A stretch of 21,636 bases of DNA from IMG/VR virus record IMGVR_UViG_3300009155_000311, positions 1 to 21,636 of that record, one strand, 5' to 3'. The translations under genes and the position numbers were made by a program. Shown here one piece after another: positions 13,304-20,941 of this stretch (positions within the stretch are counted from its first letter, which is position 1; each line of letters opens with the position of its first letter). The DNA is from a virus. Below the pieces are notes generated by a model, which was not told the DNA's origin, did no database searches, and saw only the letters and a program-made list of their open reading frames with translations.

Positions 13304-14949
13304 CATATAAGATTTTTATTGGATGGGATCCTCGAGAAGCCGAAGCAGCAGAAGTGTGCAAACACAGCATACTGAAACATGCATCTGCTCCGGTAGAAAT
13401 TTCTTTTTTAAAACAAAGTGAACTGCGGGCCCAGCAGGTATACACCAGAGAGATAGATGCAGATAGTAGCACAGAATTTACATTTACTAGATTTTTAGTG
13501 CCATACCTGTGCCAATATCAAGGGCATGCATTGTTTGTTGATTGCGATTTTTTGTTTGAACATGATGTGGTAGAGTTATTTCAACAGTATCAAAATCTCA
13601 AGCACAGTGTTAGTGTGGTGCAGCATGATAACTATGCTCCCAAGTCGAGCATCAAGATGGATGGAAAAGTACAACATCAGTATCCCAAGAAAAACTGGTC
13701 CAGTCTCATGTTGTTTGATTGCGCCCATCCAGAATCACAATCCCTAACTGCTCATGTGGTCAATACGCAAACTGCACAATTTTTACATAGATTTGATTGG
13801 AGCACCACTGTTGGTTCAATTGATAAATCCTGGAATTGGCTGGTAAACTGGTATCACGAACCTGAGGACGGCAAACCCAAGGCCATACACTATACCGAGG
13901 GCGGACCTTGGTTTCCGGATCATGTCAAAACTGAATACGGAGCACAGTGGACACATGCTCTTAGAGAATATAAAGGCCAGGATAATCCACCTCCACCTCC
14001 ACCTCCACCTCATGTGTTTGATCAAGTGCCTGCTGAAATTGCTGCATTGTTCAAGGATATATTGAAATATCGTGTCGATCCTTCGGGGGAAATTTACAAG
14101 GTCACATTGAACAACTTGATAGATCAATTAAAAACGCTGAACAACCGGGCAGTTGTTGCCATAGGCTCAAACACAGCAGACAATAAATTTGAAAGGAAAG
14201 GACTTATGTTTGATCCATATTTACAGAGTTTCACCCTGGGTTCAGGCGGACAAATATCGCAATGGGAAAAGCACAGAAAAAGCACAACCCCGGCTGTGTT
14301 TAGAGGAGTTACCAAACGCAAAGAAATGGAAATTTGTTACCAAGAACAAAGAGATTTTTATTACATTGACACTGGTTATTTTGGAAACGGACGCAAAAAA
14401 ATTTACCACAGAATCACAAAAAATGCCTTGCAAAATCTTGGACCCATAATTGATAGACCAGGTGATAGATTTGAAACAACCGGAGTACAACTCAGGAAGT
14501 TCAGACCAGGCACTAACATACTGTTGGCACCTCCCAGCCAAAAATTGTTGAACATTTTCAACATTGATCTTGAAGAATGGATTGCAACAACACAAGAACA
14601 AATTAAACAACACACAGATCGTCCAATAGTGATAAGAACCAAACAAGGCCGAGCTGCCAGAGTCAACGACAACACTATGGAAATGGCCTTGAGCCAAGAT
14701 GTACATTGTTTGGTTACGTTTAGCAGTATTGCAGCCGGTGAAGCCTTGCTGTTGGGCAAACCTGCCATTACTCTGGGACCAAACGCAGCCGCAGCACTGT
14801 GTAGTAACAGTGTGAGTGAAATAGAATCTTTAATGATACCAACGTTGGATCAAGTACATGCGTGGGCCAGACACATTGCCTATTGTCAATTTACCGAAGC
14901 AGAAATGCGAGATGGTACAGCCTGGCGAATATTGAATGAAAACTCCTGA
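13300..14949 (+). CDS. Bifunctional fusion: GT-A glycosyltransferase + polyproline hinge + capsule-synthesis-like GT-B domain
   Basis: This 549-residue protein is made of two recognisable parts. Residues 1-225 form a GT-A type glycosyltransferase: KIFIGWDPREAEAAEVCKHSI (4-24), and HALFVDCDFLF with the metal-binding DCD (81-83). IHYTEGGPWFPD (197-208) is a late motif common in such enzymes. Eight prolines in a row (230-237) form a hinge. Residues 240-549 resemble the capsule-like proteins encoded on either side, including DRPIVIRTKQG (440-450) and VTFSSIAAGEALLLGKPAI (472-490). However, the expected HP pair is replaced by TK, and NS by FS, so this half may be inactive or altered in specificity. 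It overlaps the cupin gene by 4 bases and the following gene by 14. A fusion suggests that two sugars are added in succession by one protein. Confidence 0.85.
   Translation: MTYKIFIGWDPREAEAAEVCKHSILKHASAPVEISFLKQSELRAQQVYTREIDADSSTEFTFTRFLVPYLCQYQGHALFVDCDFLFEHDVVELFQQYQNLKHSVSVVQHDNYAPKSSIKMDGKVQHQYPKKNWSSLMLFDCAHPESQSLTAHVVNTQTAQFLHRFDWSTTVGSIDKSWNWLVNWYHEPEDGKPKAIHYTEGGPWFPDHVKTEYGAQWTHALREYKGQDNPPPPPPPPHVFDQVPAEIAALFKDILKYRVDPSGEIYKVTLNNLIDQLKTLNNRAVVAIGSNTADNKFERKGLMFDPYLQSFTLGSGGQISQWEKHRKSTTPAVFRGVTKRKEMEICYQEQRDFYYIDTGYFGNGRKKIYHRITKNALQNLGPIIDRPGDRFETTGVQLRKFRPGTNILLAPPSQKLLNIFNIDLEEWIATTQEQIKQHTDRPIVIRTKQGRAARVNDNTMEMALSQDVHCLVTFSSIAAGEALLLGKPAITLGPNAAAALCSNSVSEIESLMIPTLDQVHAWARHIAYCQFTEAEMRDGTAWRILNENS
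13988..14011 (+). repeat. CCACCT tandem repeat encoding the polyproline hinge
   Basis: Four copies of the hexamer CCACCT in a row encode eight prolines at the domain boundary of the fusion glycosyltransferase. Hexamer gain or loss would keep the frame, so hinge length could vary between relatives. Confidence 0.85.
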
Positions 14950-15841
14950 TGTTGTTGTTTATCTTAGTTCGTTGCAAAAACAAAATCCAGGTAGAAAAGT
15001 TGATACCTTGACAGCGTTTGCTGATGGTGCACGATCTCAGGGTGCCACAGTACACATAGAAACACAAAATACATATACTCCTTCAAAGTTGGCCGTAATG
15101 TTAGGGTGGGCCAGCCCTCAACAACACACGCCTAATATAAAATTACGAGCACATATAATACAACAGCAACAGCAGTTGAGTAATCACACCATGTGTATTG
15201 ATGCAAATTGTTTTAAATTTGCAGATCATGACAGTCGGTATCTGCGTTACAGTATAGGTAGTCCTTTCTACGACACTGGCAACTATGCCAATAAAAATTC
15301 AGATTCTGCCAGATGGAAGCAATTGTCAAAAGATCTTGGAGTCAGTGTACATGATTGGCGATCAACTGGAAATTACATACTGTTGCTGATGCAACGAGAC
15401 GGCGGGTTTACTATGAAGGGCCTGCATCCACTGACCTGGACTGAACAAAAAATAAAACTCATACAGCAACACACTGACATGCCTATTGTGTTACGTCCGC
15501 ATCCGGGAAAAATAGCCGACCCAACTTGTTTGATACAACCTGGGGTCACAATGAGTGATCCGATCCAGCGATCGTTATTAAAAGATTTGAAACATGCCGC
15601 CGGCGCCTTTGTGTTTAACAGCAGCAGTGGTGTTGCCGCAATACTACACGGAGTTCCGTTGTGGGTAGATGATTCCAGTAGTGTGTGTTGGCAAGTGGCT
15701 GATACTGATGCTGGCACAATTCACAATCCTGCAATGCCGGATCGAACACAATGGTTGAATGATTTAAGTGCATGCCACTGGACTGACGAAGAAAGTCGCC
15801 AGGGCTTGATCTACAAAAAATTCTTACCTTATCTTGTTTAA
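14936..15841 (+). CDS. Capsule-polysaccharide-synthesis-like protein (GT-B type), copy B
   Basis: A 301-residue protein with the same signatures as the minus-strand copy A: TDMPIVLRPHPGK (180-192), FVFNSSSGVAAILHGVPLWVDD (225-246) and a C-terminal SACHWTDEESRQG. The N-terminal half (VVVYLSSLQKQNPGRKVDTLTAFADGA) resembles the first Rossmann-like half of a GT-B fold. The key His-Pro and Asn-Ser-Ser motifs are intact, so unlike the fusion's second half it is probably active. The likely role is sugar or sugar-phosphate transfer in glycan assembly; the donor is unknown. It starts 14 bases inside the preceding gene in another frame, and the next gene's ATG comes one base after its stop, so the set is translated together. 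Confidence 0.8.
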   Translation: MKTPDVVVYLSSLQKQNPGRKVDTLTAFADGARSQGATVHIETQNTYTPSKLAVMLGWASPQQHTPNIKLRAHIIQQQQQLSNHTMCIDANCFKFADHDSRYLRYSIGSPFYDTGNYANKNSDSARWKQLSKDLGVSVHDWRSTGNYILLLMQRDGGFTMKGLHPLTWTEQKIKLIQQHTDMPIVLRPHPGKIADPTCLIQPGVTMSDPIQRSLLKDLKHAAGAFVFNSSSGVAAILHGVPLWVDDSSSVCWQVADTDAGTIHNPAMPDRTQWLNDLSACHWTDEESRQGLIYKKFLPYLV

Positions 15842-15842
15842 T

Positions 15843-16526
15843 ATGTCACAAAAAGTTATTGCTTGCTTTGGTTGTAGTTTTACAGGGGGTGTGTTTGATT
15901 CTTGTGAACCAAGACAGTCTTGGCCATATCAATTGTCATTGGCAAGACCAGATTTGAAAGTTTATAATTTTGGAAGACAAGCAACCAGCGTATTATTTTC
16001 GTTAAACATGATTGATCAAGTGTCTGAACAATTAAAATCAGATTTAGTTATAACACAACTTACCGAACCAACAAGAATGACGTTTTATGATTCAGGATTT
16101 AAATTGAATCTTAAACAAGACTTATTAAAAATTTCAGATAATTATTGGGTATTGCCGATGAGCGTCAAAGGCATTTGGCCGTTCAATGGTGTCAGCGGAA
16201 AAAGACAAATCAGAGAAAACTTCTCTAACTCTTCCACGGCAGAAAAATATCAAGTACTAAAAAATCTCATGGTCATGCATGAAGATCAAAATCATTTTGA
16301 TCCAGAATATAGAGCATTTTTTCACAGAGCTAACTCGTTATCGGATCTAGTATTTTTTCACAGAAAATTATATAGAGAAGTTCCGGGTTTAGAAAATACA
16401 CCGTGTGTGGAAAAATTATTAGGTACTGAAAAATTTTTAGATCTAGTCATAGACAAAGGATTCCACTTTGGCACTGATGGAGCCAAATGGATTTCAAACT
16501 GGGTTACTGAAGAATTGAAATTATAA
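15843..16526 (+). CDS. SGNH/GDSL-hydrolase-like protein
   Basis: A 227-residue protein read from ATG 15843, chosen over TTG 15834, which overlaps the upstream stop. The N-terminus KVIACFGCSFTGG (4-16) carries the block I motif, with Ser12 as candidate nucleophile in a GCS rather than GDS context. VYNFGRQATS fits block II. The C-terminus DKGFHFGTDGAKWISNWV (204-221) fits block V, with His208 and Asp204 or Asp212. The block III Asn is not clear. Such enzymes add or remove acetyl or other acyl groups on glycans; in a glycosylation cluster this could modify the phage or host glycan. Activity is uncertain because two positions deviate. It converges with the minus-strand operon, only two bases apart. 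Confidence 0.7.
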   Translation: MSQKVIACFGCSFTGGVFDSCEPRQSWPYQLSLARPDLKVYNFGRQATSVLFSLNMIDQVSEQLKSDLVITQLTEPTRMTFYDSGFKLNLKQDLLKISDNYWVLPMSVKGIWPFNGVSGKRQIRENFSNSSTAEKYQVLKNLMVMHEDQNHFDPEYRAFFHRANSLSDLVFFHRKLYREVPGLENTPCVEKLLGTEKFLDLVIDKGFHFGTDGAKWISNWVTEELKL

Positions 16527-16528
16527 AC

Positions 16529-17311
16529 TTAACGTAGTTTGCTAATAGCAGTATCTAATGCATCACTGATGTGTTGTATCGGAAATACTGAAAATAATTT
16601 ATCAACATTCATTACACAATTAGATCTTGGAGCAACAGTTGCAGCTTTAAATTCATCCCTAGTAAACCATTCTTTCTCTAGTCCGAGCTTATCAGCAACC
16701 TGTTTAGTAGTAGCAGAACCCGGATTACAAACATTATAAATTCCGCCTGCTGGTTTATTCACTGCAAAATACACAGCTACCTTGGCTACATCAACAACAT
16801 AACTAAATGAGTTTTCGTAGTCAATTAATTTTTGATAATTTGATAATTTTGTAAAAATGTTCTTAGGTTCGTGTGTATCACCAAAGGGCATGCGGATTCT
16901 TAATAGGTATGATTTATCAAGATGAGGCGCCATTAAAGTTTGGAACAACGCCTTTGAACCGCTGTAAAACGATCCGTTATTAAAATCAAAATTAGGAGCG
17001 TCTTCTTCAGACCACCCGCCTGGTTTATAACCAGTGTATACACATCCGCTGGTAATATGTACAATAGGCGTAGAGAGATTTGCTGATTCTAACTGCAACG
17101 GAAATACTACATTGCCGTTGATAGTTTCTTGTTTGTGTTGTTCACAAGCATCAACATTCGGAGAACCGGTATAACCAGCAGCATTGATGATTGCTGTCGT
17201 GCCAGCCGGAACAGCCTGACCATGTCTAATCCACTCGTGATGAATATTTTGATATTCTAATTCTTGTTTGATCTGTCCGCCAACATATCCATGGCCTATT
17301 AGTGTAATCAT
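16529..17311 (-). CDS. NAD(P)-dependent sugar reductase/epimerase (RmlD-like extended SDR)
   Basis: A 260-residue extended short-chain dehydrogenase/reductase. The N-terminal nucleotide-binding motif is IGHGYVGGQI (5-14, G-x-G-x-x-G). IINAAGYTG (41-49) matches the NAAAYT region of dTDP-4-dehydrorhamnose reductase. TSGCVYTG (87-94) supplies the catalytic Ser/Thr region, and YSGSK (116-120) is the catalytic Tyr-x-x-x-Lys. PAGGIYNVCNPG near residue 190 is also typical. It probably reduces or epimerises a nucleotide-linked sugar, but the exact substrate cannot be read from sequence. It is the last gene of the leftward operon; its start overlaps the cytidylyltransferase stop by one base. Confidence 0.88.
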   Translation of the reverse strand: MITLIGHGYVGGQIKQELEYQNIHHEWIRHGQAVPAGTTAIINAAGYTGSPNVDACEQHKQETINGNVVFPLQLESANLSTPIVHITSGCVYTGYKPGGWSEEDAPNFDFNNGSFYSGSKALFQTLMAPHLDKSYLLRIRMPFGDTHEPKNIFTKLSNYQKLIDYENSFSYVVDVAKVAVYFAVNKPAGGIYNVCNPGSATTKQVADKLGLEKEWFTRDEFKAATVAPRSNCVMNVDKLFSVFPIQHISDALDTAISKLR

Positions 17312-17796
17312 TATGCGTCTCTTGATTTTATCAATTCGGGAGAATATTGTGGCAATGCTTCAGTGCTATCTTTATCTTTGGCACTTTCTAATTTAGCAGT
17401 TCTTGATCTCAACTCGCTGGAGGAATACTTGTGTCCACGTTTGTGATAGTGTAATTCGATCCCAACATCCATGCAATATTGCTTGCCGGTAAAATCTCTG
17501 TTGAGATATTCTTCACTTAAAAATCTTATATGAATGGTTTGTGTCTGTAACAACTGTAATAGGTCAAACTCTGTTTCATAGATTAAAATCTCATCAACAT
17601 ACTTACATGCCTGAAGCTGAACATATCGTTCGTATGCACTTTGTACTGGTTTGTTCTTAATTCCAGGACGATCGATGGTTGGATCAATCTGTAGTGCAAC
17701 TATGAGATAGTCGCACAATTCTTTTTCCATCTTTAACATAGTAACATGACCTGCATGTAGTAGATCAAAACTGCTGCAATTAAATCCCACTTTCAT
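17311..17796 (-). CDS. Cytidylyltransferase-like nucleotidyltransferase (TagD/HldE-C type)
   Basis: A 161-residue small nucleotidyltransferase. FDLLHAGHV (10-18) contains the HxGH nucleotide-binding motif, DRP is at 42-44, ERYVQLQACKYVDEI (56-70) is typical of the family, and YSSSELRSR (124-132) is the second signature (usually S-S/T-T-x-L-R). It would join CTP or ATP to a phosphorylated small molecule such as glycerol 3-phosphate or a heptose phosphate, and so activate a building block for transfer. A very strong ribosome site AAGGAGGA (complement of 17804-17811) lies inside the end of the methyltransferase gene, which it overlaps by 17 bases. It has about 20 extra charged residues at the C-terminus compared with the core domain. 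Confidence 0.85.
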   Translation of the reverse strand: MKVGFNCSSFDLLHAGHVTMLKMEKELCDYLIVALQIDPTIDRPGIKNKPVQSAYERYVQLQACKYVDEILIYETEFDLLQLLQTQTIHIRFLSEEYLNRDFTGKQYCMDVGIELHYHKRGHKYSSSELRSRTAKLESAKDKDSTEALPQYSPELIKSRDA

Positions 17797-18409
17797 CTGA
17801 GAGTCCTCCTTTTTCTATTGAATACCAATCATTGGCTGGATGTACTGTGTCTCTGAACCACCAATATAAATCTGGGCCTGCCCAATTAGAAAATTGTTCC
17901 TGATACCACTCTACACTTCTAGGATATGTTACCCAGTTAGCGTCGTACATTCGTTTTTTAGATTTTACAGGCTTATCTGGTTTGTGTAGGCCTATGAATA
18001 CAAACTTAGTAGCATAGTTCATTAACTTATCGCACAACCAGGGCATATCAACATCAGGAATACTGCCCAGTACCTGTGTACAAATAACAGCATCGAATGT
18101 CTGTCCTATGGGTTCTATTTCAAATTCTTTTACGCAGGGATCAAACTTGTAAACACTTTCTGCATTTATCCTAGTTTGAAATGTCGTCGGTTCTGTTACT
18201 TGATCGTGCGGCATTCCGTATGAAACTATATTTGTATATTGTCTACCCTTGCCACAGCCATAATCTAGCACAGTTTTGGCATTGTATTTGTCCATCAGGA
18301 CTCTAATCTGATTGTGATAATTCTTGCAATCGTCTCCACCCCAGCTGCTGTTGTTTAATTGAAATTGTTTTCCTAGTTCTACACTTTCTAAATAATAACT
18401 ACTTGGCAT
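17780..18409 (-). CDS. Class I SAM-dependent methyltransferase
   Basis: A 209-residue protein with the SAM-binding motif I VLDYGCGKG (47-55), an acidic residue near motif II/III (YKFDPC, Asp90) and motif IV/V FDAVICTQVLGSIPD (105-119). The Rossmann-like methyltransferase fold is therefore clear. The C-terminal part is rich in Trp and Tyr (SVEWYQEQFSNWAGPDLYWWFRDTVHP), suggesting a sugar- or lipid-type acceptor site. In this operon it most likely O-methylates a sugar or the activated precursor. It starts on the last base of the upstream gene's stop and overlaps the next by 17 bases. The target is unknown. Confidence 0.85.
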   Translation of the reverse strand: MPSSYYLESVELGKQFQLNNSSWGGDDCKNYHNQIRVLMDKYNAKTVLDYGCGKGRQYTNIVSYGMPHDQVTEPTTFQTRINAESVYKFDPCVKEFEIEPIGQTFDAVICTQVLGSIPDVDMPWLCDKLMNYATKFVFIGLHKPDKPVKSKKRMYDANWVTYPRSVEWYQEQFSNWAGPDLYWWFRDTVHPANDWYSIEKGGLSDESGI

Positions 18410-19080
18410 TATAATTTTCCTATGAATTTTCTATTGTTTGCCACCCATTGTTGAGCAGACTCTGATTTATAATATTCGCTGGTCCAGTCGCTGTATATTT
18501 GCCAATTATCCGGAGTATCATAGTCTTTTCTTAATAGATACATTTGACAACTTATATTAACTGCTCTAGCGTCAGGTGCTAGAATGTATTTAAACATTAC
18601 ATTTCCGCTCTTATGTTTAGGGCCATTGAGTCTCGTAACAATAGATTCCTCTGTGTCTAAACTAGATCTACGGGCAATGATAGCAAAGTCTGTGACTTTT
18701 TTATTAGTGGCATCGCTGCGTTCATGTAGTTTATCGTAGTGATTTGTAAAATCCACGCCCATGAATGCTACATCGTTGTTTCCGTTGACGATTTCGTCGA
18801 GCTCGCTTAATACCACAGACATCGAACTAGTCGTGAACCAGAGATCGGTTCTTAATTTAATAATGACATCTTCTTTGACAGACTTAACAGCCTGCAAAAA
18901 ATCCCAGACCTGTACACCGCCACTAGAGGTAAATGGACCGTCAGTACTTGGTCCTTGTCTAGTAAAATCATAGACATTCACAGCATACTGAGTTTTTAAC
19001 AACTCAATCAACGCCTGATGATTAGCTTTTGAAGTCTTATCAAATTTACGTTGACCGATGTATACTACGGCAATTGCCAT
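18409..19080 (-). CDS. Glycosyltransferase-like protein with RTDLWF motif, paralogue 1
   Basis: A 223-residue protein related to the next gene upstream in the operon. Shared motifs in order are an N-terminal VVYIGQRKFDKT-type strand, GGVQVWDF (54-61), IKLRTDLWFT (74-83), FMGVDF and DFAIIARRS. RTDLWF resembles the R-x-D type metal/donor motif of WavE-like lipopolysaccharide glycosyltransferases, which is my best guess for the family. It is the shorter of the two and lacks about 60 residues mainly between strands and at the C-terminus. It overlaps both neighbours (16 bases upstream, 1 downstream). Donor and acceptor are unknown. Confidence 0.65.
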   Translation of the reverse strand: MAIAVVYIGQRKFDKTSKANHQALIELLKTQYAVNVYDFTRQGPSTDGPFTSSGGVQVWDFLQAVKSVKEDVIIKLRTDLWFTTSSMSVVLSELDEIVNGNNDVAFMGVDFTNHYDKLHERSDATNKKVTDFAIIARRSSLDTEESIVTRLNGPKHKSGNVMFKYILAPDARAVNISCQMYLLRKDYDTPDNWQIYSDWTSEYYKSESAQQWVANNRKFIGKL

Positions 19081-19922
19081 TTTTTAAAATCCTCTATATT
19101 TAAATCCTGCTGGTCCCATCCTTGCTGACTTCTCCACCAATTAACTGCATCTTGCATGGGGTGAGGAATGATAAAAGTTTTCTTTCCAATTTCAGACTTA
19201 TCGTCCAATATATAGCTTTGTATATAGTCTTTGCAAACTTCATTATCACTAGGATATGAAGCATATGTTTTTCTAATTAACCATGTTTGGCATAGTATTC
19301 TAAAAGCATTGACATCTTGAAAATAAAAATGTTCAGTCTTTGTCATAGGGATCAGCAATTTAAAAAGATTGTTACCGCTCCGTCTTTTTTTAGCAGGAAG
19401 GCCAGTGATATAGTCTATAACTTCTTTAGCTGGCTTTAGCTGAGATCGATTGGCAACAATTGCGAAATCTTGCACACCACCAGGGACTCCGTCTATGACA
19501 ACGATTTTATGATAGATCTTCCCAGCATTTGCATGAATCCAATCACTGCCAAAAAAAGCTATATCTGTTTTTCCTGCAAGAATTTTTTTAATCTCTTCGC
19601 ATATAATAGAAATACTCGAGTCAGTGAACCAAACGTCTGTGCGTAATCTCATCACACAGGGTTCTGTGGTGCGTTCACAACTTCTATAAAAGTCCCAGAC
19701 CTGGATGCCGCCGCCCTGTCCTCTACGATATGCATTGTCAAGATTGGGGTCACCTTCTTCAAAAGGACAAACACCTCGGTCAGGGTCGTCTTTGGTAAAC
19801 CAATAGATATTAACACCAACAATTTCATTAAGGCAATCAAACAGTCGTTGATGATTTTGTTTGACAATTTCTAAGTTATGTCTTTTATCGCCAGTGTAGA
19901 ATACTGCCAGTTTTTCTTTCAT
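19065..19922 (-). CDS. Glycosyltransferase-like protein with RTDVWF motif, paralogue 2
   Basis: A 285-residue paralogue of the following gene. Shared motifs are LAVFYTGDKRHNLE, GGIQVWDF (71-78), MRLRTDVWFT (91-100), FFGSDW and DFAIVANRS. An acidic insertion around residues 45-70 (DDPDRG, EEGDPNLD) and a longer C-terminus distinguish it. Such pairs usually add different sugars in one chain. The assignment as a WavE-like glycosyltransferase is by motif similarity only. The start overlaps the nucleotidyltransferase-phosphatase stop by 4 bases (ATGA type), so translation is probably coupled. Confidence 0.65.
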   Translation of the reverse strand: MKEKLAVFYTGDKRHNLEIVKQNHQRLFDCLNEIVGVNIYWFTKDDPDRGVCPFEEGDPNLDNAYRRGQGGGIQVWDFYRSCERTTEPCVMRLRTDVWFTDSSISIICEEIKKILAGKTDIAFFGSDWIHANAGKIYHKIVVIDGVPGGVQDFAIVANRSQLKPAKEVIDYITGLPAKKRRSGNNLFKLLIPMTKTEHFYFQDVNAFRILCQTWLIRKTYASYPSDNEVCKDYIQSYILDDKSEIGKKTFIIPHPMQDAVNWWRSQQGWDQQDLNIEDFKKWQLP

Positions 19923-20941
19923 ATAAAATCACTTAAATTATCTTGATCTCTTTTTATATTTACAGCCACAGCACGTGGCCAGGGATTAGCATCGTTATAG
20001 TCGTTTATCAACACACGCTTGGTATTTGGCAAACCAGAAATTAGCTTGAAGTCAACAAATCCTAGATCTTTTAACATTTGCTCTGTTATTGCATGTGAGT
20101 CACTGCTTCGTGCGGTGGTGAAGATTACCTGACTACCATTGGCGATTAATTCTTTAATACGTTTTATATTCTTTTCAAGTGGTATCGGTGTAGTTCCTAT
20201 TTCTAATCTTGATTGTGCGTTGATTATTGTTCCGTCAATGTCACAGAACAACACAGCCTTGTCGTTATACTCAAACCATTCTTCTGCGGTGCCTACATCT
20301 ACATAATTTGTAACAGCACTTTCTTTGAATATTGCACCATCATTAAGGCATTCTTCGATGATATGACTAACGAAGATTTCTTTCACGTTTGCATCTTTTA
20401 ATTTTTCAAACGCAGACATAAACATATCCGCTGATTCAAATTTATAACCACCTACACAGAACTTGTCAGACACAACCTGTTTCTCGATGATACTGGTAAT
20501 AATTCCTTGATCGTTGGCCACAACAAAACTTTTACTTGCTAGTCGTTTTAGTATTTCGTGATCTCTGATGTTTGAAACACAGACATAATTACCTTCTTGA
20601 TAATCATGGTCAAAAAAACTATCGCAGTCTTTGATTAGAAATTCTTCTGTGGTCAATTCTGCCTGCTTTAATATTTGATATACTGTATCAGCAGGCCCTG
20701 TTGTTCTATTTTCTAAAATCACAACCTGTATAGCATCACCATATTCGTTTTTAATATATTCGGCGGTGCTATACTGGTCGTTGTGTTCTTTTAAGATACC
20801 TATAGTAATGTTATGCTTGCCTATAAATGATTCAAGCGATCGTTCAAACATATACTTGCCTTGAAAATCTGCAAGGATGTATTTTGGCCGCATATTAGGA
20901 AATCTTGTAGATAACCCAGCAGCTGGCATTATTATTTCCAT
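19919..20941 (-). CDS. Nucleotidyltransferase-HAD phosphatase fusion
   Basis: A 340-residue two-domain enzyme. Residues 1-225 form a sugar-nucleotide pyrophosphorylase type domain: PAAGLSTRFPNMRPK (6-20, the G-x-G/S-x-R signature with Lys20), TTGPADTV (80-87) and KDCDSFF with metal-binding Asp105/Asp107. Residues 228-340 form a HAD phosphatase: AVLFCDIDGTI (229-239; Asp234, Asp236), FTTAR (274-278, motif II), Lys309 region and LINDYNDANPWPRAVAVNIKRD (311-332). The last segment resembles the small capsule-biosynthesis HAD phosphatases of the BcbF/EcbF type. Together the domains could activate a sugar or polyol phosphate and remove another phosphate. It lies between the kinase and two glycosyltransferase-like genes with 4- and 10-base overlaps. 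Confidence 0.88.
   Translation of the reverse strand: MEIIMPAAGLSTRFPNMRPKYILADFQGKYMFERSLESFIGKHNITIGILKEHNDQYSTAEYIKNEYGDAIQVVILENRTTGPADTVYQILKQAELTTEEFLIKDCDSFFDHDYQEGNYVCVSNIRDHEILKRLASKSFVVANDQGIITSIIEKQVVSDKFCVGGYKFESADMFMSAFEKLKDANVKEIFVSHIIEECLNDGAIFKESAVTNYVDVGTAEEWFEYNDKAVLFCDIDGTIINAQSRLEIGTTPIPLEKNIKRIKELIANGSQVIFTTARSSDSHAITEQMLKDLGFVDFKLISGLPNTKRVLINDYNDANPWPRAVAVNIKRDQDNLSDFI

Noticed and set aside
13988-14011. CCACCT repeat as a CRISPR or origin-type iteron
   Set aside because: It is a short coding repeat with no spacers, in frame within a gene and specifying a proline hinge.
14242-14768. Two overlapping minus-strand frames (154 and 121 codons)
   Set aside because: They are shadows of the fusion glycosyltransferase gene. 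The plus frame carries clear motifs through this region.
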